NCBI GenBank assembly: GCA_025504975.1
Contig: JANUWI010000002.1
Location: 1,736,001 to 1,800,000, forward strand
From: Plenodomus lindquistii
Lineage: Eukaryota > Ascomycota > Dothideomycetes > Pleosporales > Leptosphaeriaceae
Length of the DNA stretch: 64,000 nucleotides
Direction: 5' to 3'
Shown: positions 31,813-43,959 of the stretch, piece after piece
How positions within the stretch are numbered: the first letter of the stretch is position 1
Layout: every line of letters starts with the position of its first letter
Made by a program: the position numbers and the translations under genes
Notes under the pieces: generated by a model
Told to the model about the DNA's origin: nothing
What the model saw: only the letters and a program-made list of their open reading frames with translations
The model's database searches: none

Positions 31813-33785
31813 ATGAAGTACGCTCTTTTCACCAGCTTGTTGGCCATTACTGGCGTCAATGGTAGGGTGGCTTCTAGCGCGCACCACGTCGAGAATCTCA
31901 GTGAGAGCGTTGAACATATAGGTCAGGTGCCGAAAGGATGGAACGAAATCGGTGCTCCATCCATGGACCGCAAGCTACATTTCCGCATTGCGGTGCGTTC
32001 GGTGAGTAACTGACTGACTACCCTTAATCATATCTCGCTGCCAGAAGCTGTAACTTTCTTTGTGCTGCTTTGCATCCTCAGACCGAGCTAATCCGATCAG
32101 GAAAACCGTGAATTGTTCGAACGGACGCTCATGGAGATTTCTACGCCCAGTCATGCTCGCTATGGCCAGCATCTGAAGCGGAACGAGCTCAAGGCTCTCA
32201 TCAAGCCACGAGCAGAGTCTACAAGTGCAGTTCTCAACTGGCTTCAGCAATCTGGTGTAGAATCTAGGGATATCGAGAACGACGGCGAATGGATCAACTT
32301 CTACGCACCCGTGAAGCGCGCTGAAGAGATGATGGGAACAACTTTTAAGACCTACCAGAGTGAGGTGCGCCCGGCCATCAAGAAGATCAGGTCATTGGGC
32401 TACTCGGTGCCTAAGCAAGTCCGCAGCCACATCGACATGATTCAGCCGACTACCCGCTTTGGCCAGCTTCGACCAGAACGCAGCCAAATCCGCTACAAGG
32501 AGGCCGCGCCGTTCTCTATTGCCGCTGTCAATGCGACCTGCAACACCAGGATCACCCCAGCTTGTCTCTCCGATCTCTACAACTTCGCAGACTACGAAGT
32601 GAACCCTGAGGTCAATGTCACAATTGGTGTCAACGGCTTCTTGGAGCAATACGCACGCTACGCGGACTTGGAACAATTCTCGCGATTGTATTCCCCTGCT
32701 ACCGTTGGCAGTACTTTCGAATTCACCTCTGTAAACGGTGAGTCGAAATCCCCGATCATAAGTGACTGTGAATTGATCAAAGCTTAGGCGGTCTCCTTGA
32801 CCAAAATGCGACCGAAGATAGTGTGGAAGCAAATTTAGATATTCAGTACACTGCTGGTCTCGTCGCGCCTGATATCGCAACCAACTTCTACAGCACCCCA
32901 GGGCGAGGAGAGCTTGTACCGGATCTCGATCAGCCGAACATTGACGACAATTCAAATGAGCCGTACCTTGAGTTCTTTACCTACCTTGTTGGACTCGAGG
33001 ACGAAAAGCTGCCCCAGGTTTTGACGACTTCGTATGGCGAAGACGAGCAAAGCGTTCCTGCGACCTATGCTAAGAAGGTATGCGATCTAATCGGACAGTT
33101 GGGCACCCGTGGTGTGTCGGTCATCTTTTCAAGTGGTGATACTGGTGTGGGCTCAGCTTGCCAGACCAATGACGGCAAGAATACGACGCGATTTCTTCCC
33201 ATCTTCCCCGCTTCATGCCCATATGTCACGTCTGTAGGTGGAACCTTCCGAGTGGAACCTGAACAAGCAGTAGACTTCTCGTCGGGCGGCTTCTCGGATC
33301 TCTGGGATCGACCAGCGTACCAGGACGACGCTGTCTCTGGCTATCTCGCAAAACTCGGGGATCAATGGAAAGGTCTCTACAATCCCAACGGCCGTGGTTT
33401 CCCAGATGTTGCAGCACAGGGCCAGGGCTTCCGCGTTGTTGACAAAGGTCGTTTGATCTCCGTTGGAGGAACCAGCGCTTCTGCACCCGTCTTCGCCTCG
33501 GTCATCGCGCTTCTGAATAACGCTCGCCTTGCATCGGGCAAGTCTGCACTTGGGTTCCTCAATCCTTGGATCTATCAGGCGGGCTACGAAGGTCTCAATG
33601 ATATCGTCGAGGGCGGATCGTCTGGATGTACAGGTCGCGATATTTACTCGGGATTGGAGACGCCTTATGTACCGTACGCGTCCTGGAACGCCACCGCAGG
33701 CTGGGATCCTGTCACAGGCCACGGTACTCCCGACTTTGAGAAGTTGTTGCGCATTTCTCAGGGTAATGGATACGGCAATCCTTAG
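31813..33785 (+). CDS. secreted tripeptidyl-peptidase / sedolisin, S53
   Basis: Acid-active serine-carboxyl peptidase secreted for protein digestion. It releases tripeptides if it is a true tripeptidyl-peptidase. Exons are 31813..32001, 32101..32737 and 32788..33785, with introns of 99 and 50 nt. Joins are IAVRS-ENRELFERTL and SVNG-GLLDQ. The product is 607 aa, the normal prepro length. The signal peptide is MKYALFTSLLAITGVNG. The pro-kumamolisin domain spans about 30-190 and includes STPSHARYGQHL. The catalytic Glu/Asp pair is E289 and D293 in VEANLDIQY, and the nucleophile is S505 in GGTSASAP. The calcium-binding C-terminus is present (DIVEGGSSGC, GWDPVTGHGTPDF). All key residues are intact. 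The neighbouring S10 and S8 proteases suggest a shared nutritional role. Confidence 0.95.
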
Positions 33786-35073
33786 AGAGCCCGGATACGT
33801 TGATTGAGGTGCGCAAGACCTGTGGGAATAGCTAGTCGACCCTCTTTGGACAGCGTTCGTTTTCAGTCGTCGGAAGATGGCTAAACACAAGCTGCGATGT
33901 TCTTGCTACATTAGTTCCTCGAATGCAAAGCACTCTAGGTCGATAGTGACATGAAATTCACAGCGTCTGGGGAGAAATGCTGATGTTCAACCTTGGAAGG
34001 GATTCGATTCGCGACACGTGACATTGGCCCCTGACGCAACCCGCCCCCACAACTCATTTTCGCCGCTACTCGCTGCCAGCAAGCCTGCACCACCACCAGC
34101 AGCACTTTTGCGAGGCCTCGAATTACTCTATGCTGCGCAGAAACACAGTCTCCATCACCACAAACTTTTCAGGTCATATCAGTAACTGGCCACGACTCAA
34201 TCTGCGAATGCTCGGCCGGACGCCCAATACGAGCTGCCTTCTCCGGCTAATGCGACTCGCCCACTCATGATAAGCAATCCGCAGTGGAGCTTAGCCATTC
34301 GTCGCTCTTACGACGGAACGAATTCGACGGTGACATCGTATGCCTGCTGTAATCCTGATGGTTCCAACCAGGCCGCGTCATTGCCACGCGATACGAGCCA
34401 CAACATTGTGCACGAAGGAATCACTGCCGCTTCGACAATGATAAGCGCACTGCGGCAAAAGGCATCCCGTTTGCGAAGAGCTGGTCACTCGATATCATCG
34501 TATCAGGCGATTCCCACATTTCAGGCCCAGAAAGAGCTTGGTATTGGCCGTGGCGGTGCTTGTTGAAGCTTTGCCCACGCTAGCTCCGCTCCACCAGCAT
34601 GGTTGGTTATGCTTCTAGCCTACTTCCCCGCCTCTATCGCGGTCGTACCTGGCAGCTCTCCACTGCGTATCTGGGTCGGGGTGATGTGTAACCACATGGA
34701 TACTTTTGACTGCACAGGGAGACGTGCACGCCTTCGCACATAAAGACTTTTTTCACTATCGGCACGTCAATAAACAGATGCTACCTCGTGGCGTGGTCGA
34801 GATGTACGCTGGGTAGAGAGACAACATTGCACACCTGCCTAATTGGGAGTGAGCCTCGCTCCAATTGCACTGGACTATCTGTGTCTGTGCACAACACGGT
34901 TGGTAAAAGTCGCGCATACAAGGTAGGTAGCTCCGAAGTGACGTCGGTAACCGGAGAGGCTCTCTCAGTTCCTACTTGTAGGCCTACAGCCCGCACAGAT
35001 TGCTCTGTACGCTCTCCGCCAATCCAGCGCCGCCTCCAGATACACCCGTATACTACCGGTGTTTCATAGTGCG
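33786..35073. other. intergenic
   Basis: 1.3 kb between the sedolisin and carboxypeptidase genes. Frames at 34267..34566 and 34781..35092 have no recognisable domain. No transposon remnant was identified. Confidence 0.5.
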
Positions 35074-36874
35074 ATGATGCAGTTGCTCTCATTCCTGGCT
35101 GTTGCCGGTCTTGCTTCTAACGTTGCTGCGCGAAGCGCACGCTCCGTTGGCAAGAAGACTGAGCTTCCCAGACCGCGTTACACTGTTCCAGAGCGCAGCG
35201 TTCAGGTCCACAAGCGCCAGACTCAGACCATCATTACGACTGAAGCTTCCAAGAGTAAGTTTCCCGCATGAACTACAGACCTTCAGTCTGACTTTGCGCA
35301 GGGTTCGTCGTCAACGGCACTGCTGGTGCTATCCCTGATGTCAACTTCGACATTGGCGAATCGTACGCTGGTCTCCTGCCCATCAGCGATAAGGCCAATG
35401 AGACTTCTGAGTTGTACTTCTGGTTCTTCCCGTCGGAGAATGCAGATGCTTCTGACGAAATTGTCATTTGGTGAGTAGTACATTCAGTTTGCAGCAGCCC
35501 TACCTTACCCTTCACACGTATCCAGTGCTAGCACTGAGCCGAATCACACCAACAAACTAAAGCTGACTCCTCTACCGGTTGAATGGTGGTCCAGGGTGCA
35601 GCTCGCTCGAAGGTTTTTTGCAGGAGAATGGTCCCATCTCTTGGCAATACGGTAGTGGTCCTGCGCCGGTCTACAACCCCTGGAACTGGGCAAACCTCAC
35701 GAACATGGTTTGGGTAGAACAACCAGTCGGCACTGGCTTTTCGCAGGGCAATGCTACAGCTACTTCCCAAGAGGAGACTGCTGAGGAGTTTCTCGGTTTC
35801 TTCAAGAACTTCATTGATACTTTCGGTCTCAACAATCGCAAGGTCTACATTACCGGCGAATCCTATGCTGGACGATATGTCCCCTACATCGCGGACGCTA
35901 TGTTGAACAAGAACGATACCGAATATTACGATGTCAAGGGCGTCATGTTCTATGACCCCAGCATCGCCGAGGATGCTGTCTTGGAAGATGTCCCAGCCGT
36001 TGCCTTTGTCGATAAGTGGGCCGGCCTCTTCAACTTCAACGAAACCTTCACAAAGGACATCCACGAGCGCGCTGATGCCTGCGGATACACGGAGTACTTG
36101 GAAAAGTACCTCACTTTCCCTCCTCCTAGCAAGATTCCCCAGCCCGCGAACGACTCTAGCGTTGCCGGCTGCGGACTGTGGGAGGACATTTTCAACGCCG
36201 TCTTCTTCACCAACCCTTGCTTCGACGTTTATGCCATTGCCACTACGTGTCCTCTGCTGTGGGACCCTCTCGGTTTCCCTGGTAGCTTCGACTACGTCGT
36301 TGCCGGCACTGAGATCTACTTCAACCGCAGCGCCGTCCAGGCCGCTATCAACGCTCCCATTCAGCCATGGGCCGAGTGCTCTGGCGGCGTTCTCGACACT
36401 GATACCTCCCTTCAGTCCAGTTACGAGGTCATTCCCCGGATCGTCGATGCGCTTGACCGTACCATCATCGCTCACGGAGAACTCGACTACATTCTACTCT
36501 TCAATGGTACCCTCCTAGCCATCCAGAATATGACATGGGGCGGGCTACAGGGTTTCCAAGAGCCACCCACCAACGACTTCTACGTTCCATACCACGAAGA
36601 TCTCAGCCTGACAAGTCTTAGCGCTAAGGGCGTAATGGGCAAGTGGCACACCGAGCGCAAGTTGACCTACGTCCAGCAGGCGCTGAGTGGACACATGGTC
36701 CCTCAGTACCAGCCCAGCAGTGCGTACAGGCAGTTGGAATTTCTGCTCGGACGTATCGAGGACTTGAGCAGCACCGTTCCTTTCACGACGCTGCCGCAAG
36801 GTAACTCGACGGCTGCTGAGAAGCGGGACCTGGCTGCTATGACGCCTGCTCGTGACTTCAAGAAGTGGTATTAA
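35074..36874 (+). CDS. secreted serine carboxypeptidase, S10 (splice acceptor defect)
   Basis: Removes C-terminal residues from peptides outside the cell or in the vacuole. Modelled exons are 35074..35254, 35302..35470 and 35578..36874, giving 548 aa. Intron 1 (47 nt) is canonical. Intron 2 has a good GTGAGT donor after EIVIW, but exon 3 must start at the G before TTG AAT GGT (LNGGPGCSS), and the bases before it read CTACCG, not CTACCAG. A TGA lies in frame just upstream, so no alternative AG acceptor rescues the frame. Otherwise the enzyme is complete: signal peptide MMQLLSFLAVAGLASNVAA, LNGGPGCSS oxyanion segment, GESYAG with Ser212, Asp in HGELDYILL, and His in SGHMVPQYQP. Several N-glycosylation sites occur. 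It is either a fresh lesion, a non-AG acceptor, or a one-base sequence error. Confidence 0.85.
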
Positions 36875-39800
36875 AGTTGCACGAAGCGCTTGAGAATTGC
36901 CGTTATAGAAATGAAGTAATGTGTACCACAACCATCCCATCAAGCTTCAACTGAAGTTATGTGCCATCTGCAGCTGATTGAACGACCTACCTTTAAGCAC
37001 TATAAGCATCCTTTCGGCGTCGTGCTTCTCGCAACTTCAACCCGTACAGCATCATGCCAACTGTGGCTATCTCTTGTCTGCTACGCGATCTCGACTTCGC
37101 AACTCGAGCCAGGTCTCTTCAAAAAGTACATTTACTATGTCTTGCATTGGACAGAAGCAAAATACCGTGGAAGATTGAAACAGCGAGGTTGGCTACCATA
37201 GGCCGCACCTTCTTCAAATCAGGTCTGAGGTCTGAAAGCGCACACTATAACCCCGGCGGTAAGACTTGCATTCCTCACCTCCATGCCAAACAACACTCCC
37301 ACATGTCAATTACTTGTTGCTCCCACCTTACGCGCCTCTCACCGTTCGCTCTCCTTTCGTGGTAGGCAGCAGCTTCATGTTGCCGTCTCGTCAATGTGGA
37401 GTCACTCAAGTGACTATTGACCTTACACATCAGATTCAGCTTCCAATGAAGAACATGATCACGCGTACATTTATTTCCTCTTCCGGTGACGGGTCTGACT
37501 GTGAATCTGGGCTCGAAGTCTTCCTACTAACAAAGATCTAGAACGACGTTGGTGTAGCGTCTACGAAGTCTGCGATGTCTAGGCAGCATACGCGCCAACT
37601 TAGCGAGCAAGAAGACTGCTCCGTTTCCCCGTCGGTGTCAGGAGAAATTGAGCCGAGCCCTATGATGGAATGGGTTCAGCATGTATATGGAACATGTATC
37701 GGGCCTTCTTGATGTAGTGGTAAGTAGCTAGTTGGCCGCTTTGGGCATTGACTATCCAACGCAGCTTTACTGGAGCCAGTACCACACCCACCGAAGAGCA
37801 CATTGGCAGGTTCCGAGGTTAATCGTGGACCACATCCAGCCTGTTGTCAACCATTTTCTTTCTGTCAAGGGTATACAGCAGGCTCACTATACCTCAAAGC
37901 AACGGTGTTTACTCAAGTATCCTGGCTACCGGCTGACGAAGTGCACGAAAATGCAAACTGAAAGCCTTGATCATCGAGCTTCTGAACGAAGGGCTCCCCA
38001 CTGTAGAGGCCAGTTATGGGAGGGGCTGGACTGGTCCGTTATCGTGCTCAAACTTGTCGCCAGTCTTATGGACGAGGCGAGGCAACTTGGTACCAAGTCG
38101 TCGGCGAATTTGTCCAAAGGCGGTTTGACATGACCTCATCCCTTCTCCAGTGACCCGCACCGGAGATGTTGAAATCAATTGCTCAAAACTCATCAGCTAT
38201 TCCGCCTAGTCTTAAGGGATATTCCGGTTGATTTAGTGGATAGCAAGACCGTGACGTTATCCTCATCCCGGCCTTGGCGTTCGGCTTCGTAGTCGGTATG
38301 TCTTCTAAATGAGCTATTAACGGATACTTTAGCGTGGCGGGATAAATCGGCATCCCGATTCAGCCCAGAGTCTGCAGTATTTTGGACCTTCCACTTGATT
38401 GGTACGCTATATCATTACTGATCAACTACTGTAACTTGAGAGTGAGTGAGAAGCGCACTATGCGAAGGGTCAAGATCTTGGTATCCTGACCAACATGTCT
38501 GGCGCGTTCGTGTCAATGACTAACCACAGTAATTTTATTACAGTGAGGGCACCAGGAACTACCGAACTGGCGTACGAAGGAGCTCATATGTATCGAGTTT
38601 CCAGCTCGCCCGAAGAGCATGACACTTGGGCGTGTATAGTAGCGGGGAGAGAATTAGAACATGCAAAGCTAATACAGCATACTCTCTACGGTCTCGAGAA
38701 TTGCTAGTATCGCTAAAGGCTGTGTAACAACTAGCAGTGTATAATGCCGACTGCAGTGACTTTGGTCCGAATCATACTATTGGATGAAATGATGCAAGGC
38801 GACTTGTCGGAACATTCCGTCGTATTGGCAATTGAGCCAAAGATCTTCAGGAACAGATTCACATCCTGCATAGCAGAAGACAATCGATGGCTTTATGTGG
38901 GGTGCGGGGTGCAGGATGCATGATTCAGAAGAAGTCAAGCCACAAAAACCCGGACTTCATCTAACCCATGCGCCCATCGATAAGTTTGAGTGTACCTGCC
39001 TAGCAATGTGAGTGGCGTCGAATCTACACGTACTTGCGTATTCATGCTAAGTACAGTGATAGATGCACACGCACCTTCCTCATCATGCGTACTATGTAAG
39101 TACGTACCGTGTCGGCGTTTGCACATTTTTGCATCGAAATTTGAAATGATAAACTAGTACTCTTGGTACTGTTGTCTTTCAAATCCTTCGGTATCTGGTC
39201 TGCAAGACTTCGGGAATCAGAAATGGCACTTCGAAGACTCCGGGTTGCGGAGCATCGGAGGTGTATGCCAGCATACGGACGAAGATGCCAGAGAGTGTGG
39301 CCAGCGGCCGACATGGGCCGAACGGGTGTTCTTCAGTGTCATTACCGTTGAGAACAAAGAAATTCAACATATGCTCAGGGCCTGGACCTTAGCTTCTCTG
39401 CTCGAAATTCGCCGATGACGCACCAAATGGTTGCCAAGCACCTGACTATCCCATTGCGGCCTCCTCCACACGTAGAACATCGTCATTGCTTGGCGGGTCT
39501 TCTGACAAATTTACACTAAAATTCTATCTTCTGTTGGAATTTTGTTACTATTATTCAGATTCCGTCCTATTACCGAGGAAACTAGAACGCCAAGAAAGTT
39601 CTCACAACGTTCTAGTCTCGGATACTACCCGTTCGAAATAAGCTATTGAAGCGTTTTGCCAAACCGGGGAAAGTATGGCTTCCACATGGCTTTTGGAGGT
39701 CGACTGGACTGACTACACTGAGAATACTGTAAGCTAGGGTGGATTCAACACATGGCAAATGGGTAGGTAGGTCGGCATTCGAAATTTGAGATAGTTGCTT

Positions 39801-39991
39801 GACATGTTGCCGTCGAATTCATATAAGACATCCAAGTATCATGCTCAATTGTTCATCATCCAACACTTCACAACTTCCACTCTTACCTCCAAGAGCATCT
39901 TATCTCGGCCATCTTACAATTCTTACAAGACTTACAACTCCTTCTTCGAGCAGTCTCACAACAAATTTTGCCATCAAATCATATCATCACC
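36875..39991. other. 3.1-kb gene-free region
   Basis: The longest spacer in the window. Frames of 60-133 codons (for example 37732..38133 and a 70-codon ATG frame at 38495..38707) resemble no family. I looked for reverse transcriptase, transposase and terminal-repeat signals and saw none by eye. The final 150 nt are the T/C-rich promoter and leader of the subtilisin gene. Confidence 0.5.
39822..39827 (+). promoter_or_regulatory. TATA-like box of subtilisin gene
   Basis: TATAAG 165 nt upstream of the subtilisin ATG, followed by pyrimidine-rich leader sequence. Position and motif only. Confidence 0.3.
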
Positions 39992-41197
39992 ATGAAGCTC
40001 CAAGTTCTTCTCGCCCTTCTTCCTCTGACCATCGCTGCTCCAGCGCCCCTCGAGCCCCGTGATGGTACTCCCATCCCCGGAAAATACATAATCAAGCTCA
40101 AGTCCTCCGCTTCCTCTACAAAAGGTCTCAGCATTCCACAACTTCTCAGCAACGCCTTGCAGCAAGTCCAAGCCAATGCGCAGCAGACCTACAAATTCGG
40201 CAACTTCAATGGCTTCGCCACCACACTGAGCGACAGTGCCGTCAAGAAGCTCCGTCAAGATCCCAACGTCGAATCAATCGAGCAAGATCAAATCATCAAA
40301 GCCGACCTTGGCATGATCAACGAGATCATCAAGCGCGCTCCCGTAACCCAAAGCTCGACCTCCAACGTCTGGGGTCTAGGCAGAATCTCCTCCAAGACCA
40401 CCGGCTCAAGCAAATATGTCTACGACAGCACTGCGGGAGCTGGTACGTGCGCATACGTAATCGACACCGGTATTGACACTACGCATCCTGAGTTTGAAGG
40501 CCGTGCTACTTTCCTCGCCAACTTCGTCGGTGATGGCTCACAAACTGACGGCAACGGCCACGGTACTCACGTTGCTGGCACCATCGGCTCCAAAACCTAT
40601 GGTGTCGCTAAGAAGACCCGCCTCTTCGCGGTCAAGGTCCTCAAGGCTGATGGATCGGGCACAATGTCAGGTGTATTGGCAGGTATCAACTTCGCCGCCA
40701 ATGACTCCAAATCTCGCAACTGCAAGGGCGCAGTGGCTAACCTCTCTCTTGGCGGCGGAAAGTCTGCTGCCCTTAACTCTGCAGCGGCAAACGCCGTTTC
40801 TGCCGGTCTCTTTCTTGCAGTCGCAGCTGGCAACTCTGCTGTAGATGCTGGTAACGCTTCTCCTGCATCCGAGCCCACCGTCTACACTGTTGGCGCCACA
40901 GATTCCAACGACAAGTTCGCTACTTTCTCCAACTTCGGACCATCGGTTGACATTCTTGCGCCAGGTGTGGCAATCCTATCGACATGGAAGGGTGGTGCGG
41001 CGGCGATTTTGTCGGGCACATCGATGGCGACACCGCACGTTGCAGGCCTGGGTGCATACTTCCAGGGATTGCAGGGAAAGATGTCACCTGCTGCGCTGTC
41101 TTCGCGCATCACGAGCTTGGGACAACAGGGACCGATTTCCGGTTTGCCCAGCGGCACAATCAATCTCCTTGCTTTCAATGGTAACACAGCGGCGTAG
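39992..41197 (+). CDS. secreted subtilisin-like protease, S8 (proteinase K/alkaline protease type)
   Basis: Extracellular endoprotease. Intronless, 401 aa. The signal peptide is MKLQVLLALLPLTIAAPA. The inhibitor-I9 propeptide (about 28-105) starts GKYIIKLKSSAS. The mature enzyme probably begins after the KR/A region near residues 114-116 (IIKRAPV). The catalytic triad is D158 (AYVIDTGID), H190 (GNGHGTHVAG) and S344 (SGTSMATPHVAG). The oxyanion Asn is in AAGNSAVD. The length and segment order match fungal proteinase K-type enzymes such as Alp1. The first ATG immediately precedes the signal peptide. In-frame codons further upstream start at a non-ATG. The frames at 40473..40844 and 40845..41234 are shifted readings of the same gene. 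Confidence 0.95.
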   Translation: MKLQVLLALLPLTIAAPAPLEPRDGTPIPGKYIIKLKSSASSTKGLSIPQLLSNALQQVQANAQQTYKFGNFNGFATTLSDSAVKKLRQDPNVESIEQDQIIKADLGMINEIIKRAPVTQSSTSNVWGLGRISSKTTGSSKYVYDSTAGAGTCAYVIDTGIDTTHPEFEGRATFLANFVGDGSQTDGNGHGTHVAGTIGSKTYGVAKKTRLFAVKVLKADGSGTMSGVLAGINFAANDSKSRNCKGAVANLSLGGGKSAALNSAAANAVSAGLFLAVAAGNSAVDAGNASPASEPTVYTVGATDSNDKFATFSNFGPSVDILAPGVAILSTWKGGAAAILSGTSMATPHVAGLGAYFQGLQGKMSPAALSSRITSLGQQGPISGLPSGTINLLAFNGNTAA

Positions 41198-42276
41198 GCT
41201 TGAGGTACTACCAGTTAGTACTATGATACCCTAAGGAAAAGTTTTTTTGTAGGCTTTTAAAAGTATTGGCAGCAGTTGTTTGGGCGACTCGCATTGCATC
41301 TTGAGCGCTGTTTAGCAGTGACATTTAGTAATAGACATAATGGCATTTTGATTAGACTCAGAGCGCAATCTTATCACTATCGCAAATTGTGAACTTACAA
41401 AAATTCATTAGATAAAGTCCCTCCTACACATCGTCGAGATCTCACACAGACACATTAGTGCTCCGGAGAAATCGGGAAATGTACGTCTCTTATGTTGCCA
41501 TCGCTCTAGTTTTTGGCAATTCACATGATACCGAGCTAACAATAGCAACTCTAGACTTCGTCCCTCAAGACGAATGAATTGTTGTCCTTATAACCCTCGA
41601 CCTAGGATTGACGTTGCATCTTATAAAATTCATTTACAGCTTCCCTCGTTAACTACTGATGTTCAACTTCCGCATTGTGACCTACTCCAGTCGTCAAGGA
41701 TCTTCGCGCCGAAATGCGTGTCCCTAAGAGCCCATATGTCTCGTTGTACACACGAGCATTTGTTTCGGCAACGAAAAGTATGTAGTTGAAGGCAAGAATT
41801 GCGACTTACGATCGGCAAGAGTAACAAGTCAAGCAACGAGACCATTCCGTCATTTTGCCGGATAAGATCAATATCCTCGCAACGCTCCCAAGAAGTAGAC
41901 TTATTTGCATAACTCCTTCGACTACCTGGGTACTCCGGTCTTGCACGATCAGCGTGGCTGTACTTGAGACAAAGTAGCCCATCTCACACATCACTACTAA
42001 CACGGATGTGGGATAGAAGCCGCAGGTTATGTTGTAAGTTTTAGCGTGCATACTTAAGTAGACATTGAGCTTATTTTTGACTTATGCTACGTCGCTACGT
42101 TTATAGGACCCCCGCCTGCCTTAGCAATTTTATGCATAACAATCCTTGGGAGACCCTAATGGCTCCACCACGTGAAGCTTGCCGGAGCCGAAAGTGTATT
42201 TCCAGCCAAAATTAACGCTCACTTTTAGACATGTTTGGCCATTGAAGATCCACGCTGCATAATCTGGATCAGACCA
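41198..42276. other. intergenic, AT-richer
   Basis: Convergent 3' flanks of the subtilisin and NmrA-like genes. No domain recognised in any frame. Confidence 0.5.
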
Positions 42277-43466
42277 TCACTTCTTCTCTTCTGCTGCCTG
42301 CATAGCTTCCATGAGGTTCTTCAGATCCCGCGGCCCTTTCAATACATCCTTACTCCTTCCGTCATAGTTGTGCTTCTCCATCCACTCCCGCAATGACTTA
42401 ATCCTGTTTGGGTGAATCTTGTCAAGCAGCGCAAAGTCCCGCTTAGTGGTCTTGCCCTGGCCCCAGTATTTCCACCAAGCCGTGAAATTCTCAACAAAGG
42501 TCATGGACGACTCATCGCGATGACCATGTGGTCCCGCTGCAAAGTTTGCAGGGGCATTAGGCCATGGTTCTTTTTCAGCAAAATATGCCTCGTTTGAGAT
42601 TTTGACGTGGGTCGCCTTGATTCCTGTGACTTCAGTGAAAGTTCTCGCGATGTCTTTGAAGCTGACTTCGTCCGTTGCGACCCTGAGGAAGAGACCTGCC
42701 GCCTCCTTCACGTTGTCGAACATCCAGAGGGCGTAGGGGCCACCGTCCTCGATTGCGATTAAAGGGATTTTGCCATCCTCTGATGTTGCAGAAGCGCCAT
42801 GTCAGCTAATCTGCGTCACAACTGACTGATTTCATGACGTATCTCACCTGCTGGATTGGCCCACACAAAGGTGCCATCGTCTTGTTTCTCAGGCACGAAC
42901 ATGCCATCAAATAGCATGTCCATATATGGTCCAGTAATGACACTGGAGCTGGTCATGTTGCCTTCCTGGCCCTGCCCTTTGATGAACTCCATCACTCGCC
43001 CCTTAGCATCGTTGTGGCCCCAGTGGTATTCTTCATTCCAGTTCGTGTCCTTCAGAGGATAGTCGGTGGCCGCGTAAATGAAATGTTTCACGCCCTCACC
43101 CCGAGCTATTTCGTACGCTCGAATACCATAAAAGACTTCGTTCTTCTCTCCAATCGTGAAGCCATCTGTATTGACCCAAGCGCCCCAAGCTCCTTTGAAG
43201 CCCCGATGCAGATCTGCAGCATTGGTTTGTCCACCTTCCAGCAATTCGACATTTGGGAGCTCAGCTAGTTTCTTAGCTCGCTCGGAATCCTTGTTACGTG
43301 TAAGGACTCTCACGGCGTAGCGGCCGCTGGCTGACAAGGCTATGATGTTGTGTCAATTAAGCTACTGCGCTGGATCAATGCGTCTTCTCCACGTACTTTT
43401 CACGATGGGCAAGCCCTGAGCCCCTGTGCCGCCAATCACAAAAACCAACCTTAGATCTGAAGCCAT
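42277..43466 (-). CDS. NmrA-like family NAD(P)-binding protein
   Basis: Atypical short-chain-dehydrogenase-fold protein. NmrA-type members bind NAD(P) and act as redox-sensing regulators rather than enzymes. Exons are 43397..43466, 42848..43339 and 42277..42779, with introns of 57 and 68 nt. Joins are PIVK-TLSASGRYAVRV and NPAG-EDGKIPLIAIED. The product is 354 aa. The Rossmann motif at the N-terminus is VFVIGGTGAQG. HSCARG/NmrA features are the RVLTRN strand end, HFIYAATDYP, and the GPYMDMLFDG segment. No catalytic YxxxK is obvious. The gene lies next to a chitinase relic and is not obviously part of a cluster. A true-ATG frame of 129 codons at 43490..43879 on the plus strand diverges from it but has no support. 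Confidence 0.87.
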
Positions 43467-43959
43467 TTTATGAACCTGTCGGGAAATATATGAAGTATTT
43501 TACCTCAGTTACTGATGAGTGCAAAGGAACTGAGATGGCCACATCGACGTTGAATTTAAATGTGGCTGTTCTTGCTACTTCAATGATTAGTATTCGAGAT
43601 CCATATTTCGGTCTAATTCTCGTCCATGGTCTCAGTGAGAGTACGCAGATGCTTTCGTGCGTTAGGAAGCATTTCGAAACCTCATTGGCCGAGACCTTTT
43701 GTAATGCGATGCGGGATGACGGCATGCCGTCGCTAAGACATCTGCATCTGGCTTGGGCAGTCTCGTATCGGGGGACTAGTAATACCCCGCATTCTAGGCC
43801 ACCCCTCCAAATTGCAGTACGCACGTATGGCAGCGGACCAGGGTTATATAATCTAGTAACCACGGGCAATTTTCTTTAAGTGAACGGGCTGGTCCACGAT
43901 GGCTGAAACCCCACACGCGATGTTGTTTCCTTGATCTACCCACAAGGACACCACAAAGT
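43467..43959. other. intergenic
   Basis: Upstream region of the NmrA-like gene. Open frames exist on both strands over the same bases (43490..43879 plus, 43468..43869 minus). No homology is recognised for either. Confidence 0.45.

Noticed and set aside
35528..36475. 315-codon minus-strand frame
   Set aside because: Antisense to the S10 carboxypeptidase exon 3, with no domain of its own.
43490..43879. 129-codon ATG frame divergent from the NmrA-like gene
   Set aside because: The opposite strand is equally open over the same bases and nothing in the protein is recognisable. Kept as unsupported.
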